DNA of 64,000 nt, taken from positions 177,001,600 through 177,065,599 of the forward strand of contig CM041293.1 in NCBI GenBank assembly GCA_023052935.1, written 5' to 3'. Made by a program: the position numbers and the translations under genes. Below, piece after piece: positions 59,997 through 64,000 of this stretch (positions are counted from its first letter, which is position 1; every line of letters begins with the position of its first letter). The notes under the pieces were generated by a model that searched no databases, had not been told where the DNA came from, and saw nothing but the letters and a program-made list of their open reading frames with translations. The stretch comes from Piezodorus guildinii (taxonomy: Eukaryota > Arthropoda > Insecta > Hemiptera > Pentatomidae).

Positions 59997-60267
59997 ATAT
60001 CTGTGGCGGTCGTGAATAAGTGGTTAAGTCAAAATCTTTTATTTTACAGGGGAGCGACTTAAAAGTTTTACATAATATCCAAAATAGAGTAATAAACACA
60101 TATTTATTGTATATACAGCTTTCTTTCAACCTGAAATTTCTTCCACCAAGAAATTTCTTTAACCTAATTTAACACGAAATGGAGACAGTCTGAGGGAGCG
60201 ATACGTGGAGTTAATTCATTTTTGATATAACTCGAGTTATCTAGTTTTTCACGACCGCCATAGATAT
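59997..60267. mobile_element. MITE M1, copy 3
   Basis: Inverted ends ATATCTGTGGCGGTCGTGAA and TTCACGACCGCCATAGATAT match over 19 of 20 bases. Internal AACTCGAGTTATCTAG and AAGAAATTTCTTTAACC. The best preserved of three copies, 271 bases. Confidence 0.9.
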
Positions 60268-60970
60268 AATAATTAAAGAAAGAAGTTTACAACAACCTGA
60301 ATAACATTTTAATTCCTTTCTGGGGAAATATTTTTAAAAATATGATTTTTTTAAACAAGACTGATTGTGAGCCAAAAATAACTATAACTTCATTAAGGTA
60401 CTACAACAGGGGCTTAAAGGTATGTATATTGGGATGCATTAACTTTTTTTCTCTTTTTTAAAATTATTAGTTTTGGACTGTCAAAGGAAATTAAGAAGTC
60501 AATGTGGCCTAAAAGCGAAAAAGTTTGAAACGCCTGGTGTACTTCAGAACTCCACCAAAACAAACAATCATTTTGATAAGATATATACGTTTACATTTAA
60601 AAATAATTTATAACTATTCTGTACTTACTAGTGTTATTGGAAGAAAAATTAATCATGAATGTACACTTACCTGTAAAAAAAAAAAAGTTCATATTAAAAA
60701 TATGGAATATATAATATATAATTAAAATAAGACTAAATAAAAATATTAAATAATGACAAAAATTACATTACAGATAACATATTCCTTTTTAAAAAAATTA
60801 TTTATATTAAACAAATTAAATTAGAGTTAAGTTAACCATTCAATATAACACGTCTTCATGAGGAAAATAAATTCAATTTTCATTATGATGATATTCGTGC
60901 TATAACTATGTAATAAAAATCAAATAAAAAAATATATCATACATCAATGTTTCTAATTGATTTTTTGTCC
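60268..60970. other. Nothing recognised
   Basis: AT-rich; ORF 60525-60725 unsupported. Confidence 0.5.
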
Positions 60971-61160
60971 AAGGTTGTGGGGATTCAAATCCGGCAGATG
61001 ATTGTAGGATTTTTTAAAGGAAGTAAAAAAATCCTTGCTTTTACCGTTGAAGATCCCTACCCTAATTAAACCTAGATAGGCATTTAGAACTCCCAGTGTA
61101 GCATTGTCCGATTAGCCACAGTAGCATAAAAGTGAAGTTAAATAAAAAAATCAACCAACC
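60971..61160 (+). mobile_element. SINE-A with internal deletion
   Basis: Starts inside the head (GATTCAAATCCGGCAGATG), jumps from TTGCTTTTACCGTT to GAAGATCCCTACCC, and keeps the tail GCATTGTCCGATTAGCC. Confidence 0.75.
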
Positions 61161-61162
61161 TA

Positions 61163-61194
<32 letters not shown>

Positions 61195-61280
61195 TGCAGG
61201 ACAAAAAAGTAAACATCCTGAGAGTTTTTTAGGGGGAAAAGTAGTCCACATTTATTTAATGAACATTAAGTCAACTGAGG

Positions 61281-61556
61281 GGGGAGCCCGTGGCTGAGTG
61301 GTTAGCGCGCTAGCCTGCCACGCTGAAGTTGTGAGTTCAAATTCTAGTCCCAGGAGCACTATTTTCAAGGATAAAAAATGGGGATTCACTCACAATCTCC
61401 CCCGGTTATGTGGAACCCGTCAGCTAATTGATAGCCACCCACAAAAATAGGCATAGGGAGTGATGACCCTACCCTATAAAATGTCATCGAGTATCCCGGT
61501 GTGGAATATAAACCATACCGTGCGGCCAAGGGCCTCCAAGGCCTGTCGCGCCAACC
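61281..61556 (+). mobile_element. SINE-C, full length with target duplication
   Basis: Head GGGGAGCCCGTGGCTGAGTG, B box AGTTCAAATTC, body GGAGTGATGACCCTACCC, end GGCCTGTCGCGCCAACC plus A-rich tail. AGTCAACTGA (61269-61278) and AGTTAACTGA (61584-61593) are a one-mismatch target duplication. Confidence 0.9.
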
Positions 61557-61593
61557 GAAAAAAAAACAAAAAAACAAAACAAAAGTTAACTGA

Positions 61594-62028
61594 ACGATTT
61601 GATACAAAACATTACGCAACTATGGTTACAATTTTTATTTTTATGAATGAAACGTACATCAGTTGTGAGAAAAGCTTGTTATTTTGTTGCCAGCTAAAAT
61701 TTTCAACCCAATATATAATAACTTATTCAAAAGCAGACTCTAAATAATCAAAACATGAAATACAATAAATACTACAGAAATTGGAAGTAAATGTAATGAA
61801 TTAAGTTCAAATTTCAAAGATGACAAAATTAAAGTGGAGTCACTAGCAACACTGCGGTTAATTTTGGTTGTATTCTCTTTAATTTTTAATCAATTGGTTG
61901 GTGAAGAAATAGAAAATAATTTTATTCTGGGACTGGGCCCCTCAAGAATAACAGGTACGTACATTGAATAATAATATAATATAATATAATATGTCTGGCC
62001 AACAGACAAAATTAACATAATTATTTTT
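61594..62028. other. Nothing recognised
   Basis: AT-rich; a short ATAAT repeat at 61970-61991. Confidence 0.5.
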
Positions 62029-62029
62029 T

Positions 62030-62269
62030 GGGAGAAGTAGGTTCAGGGTGCAGTAAATAGAACACACAATTAAGTATAAACTTAATTTATTGGTGCCGAC
62101 GGTTTAAATTATTTGTGTTGGCACCATAACAATGTTGTTGTGACGCCTGCTGAGCTCACTCAATCGCCCTGAAGAAGGCCTATAATTTAGGCCATAACGT
62201 CGGCACCAATAAATTAAGTTTATACTTAATTGTGTGTTCTATTGAGTGCACCCTTAACCAACTTCTCCC
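62030..62269. mobile_element. Small foldback element with degenerate hammerhead core
   Basis: Arms GGGAGAAGTAGGTTCAGGG...GGTGCCGAC (62030-62100) and GTCGGCACC...CAACTTCTCCC (62198-62269) are near-perfect complements (AATTAAGTATAAACTTAATT shared). Between them GCCCTGAAGAAGGCCTATAA and TTTAGGCCATAACGTCGGC have the layout of the hammerhead repeats (stem I GCC/GGC, stem II GGCCTA/TAGGCC, GUC) with CTGATGA changed to CTGAAGA and GAAAC to ATAAC. Confidence 0.75.
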
Positions 62270-62789
62270 ATATATACACACAGTCAACTATTGTCACTTC
62301 ATATTAGTTATAATTTTTTTATAACGAGATAAGAAAGAAGAAGAAATATTATAAAACAAAAAAAAAAATCTCCCAAAAACGATTGTGTTGAACAAAATTA
62401 AAAATAAATGAATTGACAAACTATGTATACATTTAAACAGTAGAAACTTATTTCCTTCATTCAAACTTAAATACCTAAAATGGAAATATCATAATTGTTG
62501 AGCGTCAGTTTGGGATGACAGGATAGAGTTGGGATTTGAATGAAGATAGAGAAGCAGAATGGGGGATATGGGTAGGTAGAGAATTACAGAGGGTAGCAGA
62601 GGTGGACAATAAAGGAATGATCAAAAGTTTTAGTTTTGTGGTTAGGAATGTTAAGTAATGTACCTCCATTGTTATACTTTAAAGTTAGAATCATGTGATC
62701 TTGTTTCAAGAGAATTGACTGAGAATTTAAATTGAAGAAGACTATGGATGTAGGGAGGATGCTGGGAGTTAATGGTTTGGTAAAGGTAC

Positions 62790-63040
62790 AGGGATCACAT
62801 GTAGCATAACAGCTTTCTATGCCTCAGGTGACAGGTTCAAAGCCGCAGGTGGTCCTAGGATTTGTTATGGGAGTAATTTGTTATGCCGTCCTTCGGAGGA
62901 GACGTAAAAAGGTGGTCCCGAGCCTTTATCAGGTACTCGTTAAAGATCCCTATCCTAATTAAACCTGAATAGACAAAATTCAGGACTCCCACTGTATCAT
63001 CGTTTGATTAGCCATAGTAGCATAGAGTGACGTTAATCAA
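62790..63040 (+). mobile_element. SINE-A, full length
   Basis: GGGATCACATGTAGCATAAC head, GGTTCAAAGCC B box, CCGTCCTTCGGAGGAGACG, AGGTGGTCCCGAGCC, tail ATCGTTTGATTAGCC. Confidence 0.82.
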
Positions 63041-63112
63041 AATTAATAATATTATTTTTTATCATGAAAATTTTTATTGAGATATAAGTGGGTAACATGA
63101 GACCTTTTAGAT
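62930..63112 (+). repeat. Local direct duplication, left copy
   Basis: From GGTACTCGTTAAAGATCCC through the SINE-A tail and GAGATATAAGTGGGTAACAT to TAGTGAAGACA; repeated at 63470-63655 with few differences. Confidence 0.82.
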
Positions 63113-63397
63113 GTAGTGAAGACATTGAAATAGTGTGACATGAGATTAAACGCCGCATTCTAAAAATACCTTGGTTTTGCAGTAACTATAATTTTGATTA
63201 TTGGGAATAATTAAGCATTGATAATAATAAACTGATAGATCAAAACTACGGAGGATTTGTTGATTAAGTAGAGTAGGAAAAAAGCAGAACTATATACATG
63301 GGTGCGTGCAGAGGATTTCAGCCCCTAAAAATTGTTGGTTTACATTACATATGGTAGAATATAATTTTAGTATAAGTAAGGTTTAAAACGCTAAGGG

Positions 63398-63580
63398 GGA
63401 TCACCGGTAGCAGGGTGGCTACCATAACGTCCTCCTATGCCAAAGGTTCAAACCAGCATATGATATCAGGTACTCGTTAAAGATCCCTATCCTAATTAAA
63501 CCTGAATATGGCCAAAATTTAGGACTCCCACTGTAGCATCATTTGATTAGCCATAGTAACATAAAGTGACGTTAATCAAA
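63398..63580 (+). mobile_element. SINE-A with internal deletion
   Basis: GGGGGATCACCGGTAGCAGG head, CAAAGGTTCAAACC B box, then directly to ATATCAGGTACTCGTTAAAG; the tail is the same as at 62930-63040. Confidence 0.8.
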
Positions 63581-63655
63581 ATTAATAATATTATTTTTTA
63601 TCATGAAAATTTTAATTGAGATATAAGTGGATAACATGAGACCTTTTATATGTAG
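63470..63655 (+). repeat. Local direct duplication, right copy
   Basis: Second copy of 62930-63112. Because non-SINE sequence after the tail (ATCATGAAAATTTTAATTG) is also shared, this is a duplication of the locus and not two SINE insertions. Confidence 0.82.
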
Positions 63656-63800
63656 TGAAGACAAATCTTATAGAGATGTTGATGATTTGCTTCAGTCTGT
63701 ACTCGAGTCAAAAGGCCATCATACACAACACAGTCATAGTCAATGAGGGAGAAAACGAGTAAGGATACTAGGATATTGAAAGTTTCTCTCTATATCAAAA

Positions 63801-64000
63801 GAATTATAATTTTGCTGATTTTAAGAAGGATGTGTCATTCAAAATCATTTCTCAAATCGTAAATATTAATTTTATTACATTATTATAAAAAATTAAATAA
63901 TAGTAAATTAAATATTTTTTTTTTTACTGTTTTATGATTTTTCTTGTGACTACCACCTGAATCATCTAATCCTTCATAAGATGCATTTGCTGTTATGATG
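63801..64000. other. Nothing recognised
   Basis: AT-rich end of window, T-run at 63916-63925. Confidence 0.5.

Larger units (their letters stand above)
62490..63800 (-). mobile_element. LINE reverse-transcriptase remnant, with SINE-A inside
   Basis: The minus strand from 63800 reads HHDYDCVVYDGLLTRVQ (post-palm DYCDVVY block), and from 62780 FKFSVNSLETRSHDSNFKV and YLPTHIPHSASLSSFKSQLY, the usual (TRSHD) and SLP-HI-HS-SL-SFK end of CR1/L2-like ORF2. Broken by stops, by a SINE-A at 62790-63040 and by a local duplication. Confidence 0.65.

Noticed and set aside
61281..61350. Possible tRNA-Leu/Ser gene
   Set aside because: Same head occurs in six SINE-C copies with a common body and tail and target duplications.
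1..64000. Endogenous viral elements or bacterial inserts
   Set aside because: No reading frame resembled viral or prokaryotic proteins; every coding remnant recognised was CRAL-TRIO, P450-like, transposase or LINE.

Overview
The window is AT-rich eukaryotic DNA, most likely from an arthropod and probably an insect (a hemipteran would fit, but I cannot prove the group). Its only clearly functional host coding is a CRAL-TRIO (alpha-tocopherol-transfer-protein-like) locus: small exons with GT/AG borders and matching phases, separated by introns full of transposons. No operon-style, viral or prokaryotic gene organisation is visible, and I found no rRNA, intact tRNA or CRISPR.

Host genes. A complete six-exon CRAL-TRIO gene (exons at 37881-38025, 40976-41132, 47613-47865, 49345-49455, 49637-49739 and 51876-52018, all +) encodes about 303 residues. 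Upstream lie exons of a second, paralogous copy (2145-2255, 9583-9688 and perhaps a short one at 20513). Its 5' exons must lie left of the window. The two are a head-to-tail tandem pair. A decayed cytochrome-P450-like N-terminal piece sits at 32600-32926, and an unassigned ORF at 28468-28683.

Mobile DNA fills most of the rest. (1) One mariner family has five internally deleted copies (about 1.2k, 5.3k, 10.3k, 25.2k, 39.9k). Other mariner/Tc1 elements lie at 27.3k, 33.3k, 35.4k, 36.8k and 38.5k. (2) An approximately 0.85-kb family (16 loci, one of them a tandem array at 12.0-15.0k) has subterminal inverted repeats, a terminal hairpin, an internal GT microsatellite and T-run insertion sites. 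I interpret it as a Helentron/HINE-like rolling-circle family. (3) There are three tRNA-headed SINE families (A, B, C), several with clear target-site duplications. (4) LINE fragments belong to jockey, RTE/CR1-like and RNase-H-bearing clades. (5) Hammerhead-ribozyme-like motifs occur in Penelope-like repeat ends. (6) Foldback elements and palindromes lie at 2.9-4.3k, 38.0-40.9k, 53.1-55.7k and 62.0-62.3k. (7) A three-copy MITE, a PIF/Harbinger-like MITE and a probable solo LTR complete the set.

Layout: 1-20.6k holds the 3' exons of CRAL-TRIO copy 1 inside mariner, SINE, LINE and HINE-like insertions; 20.6-37.9k is intergenic transposon mosaic with the P450 remnant; 37.9-52.0k is CRAL-TRIO copy 2, whose first intron is almost wholly a foldback element carrying two mariners; 52.0-64.0k is gene-free and holds a 2.57-kb palindrome, LINE remnants and SINEs. 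Many insertions are nested, so relative ages can be read directly. All calls were made by eye; boundaries of degenerate repeats are accurate to about 10 bases at best.
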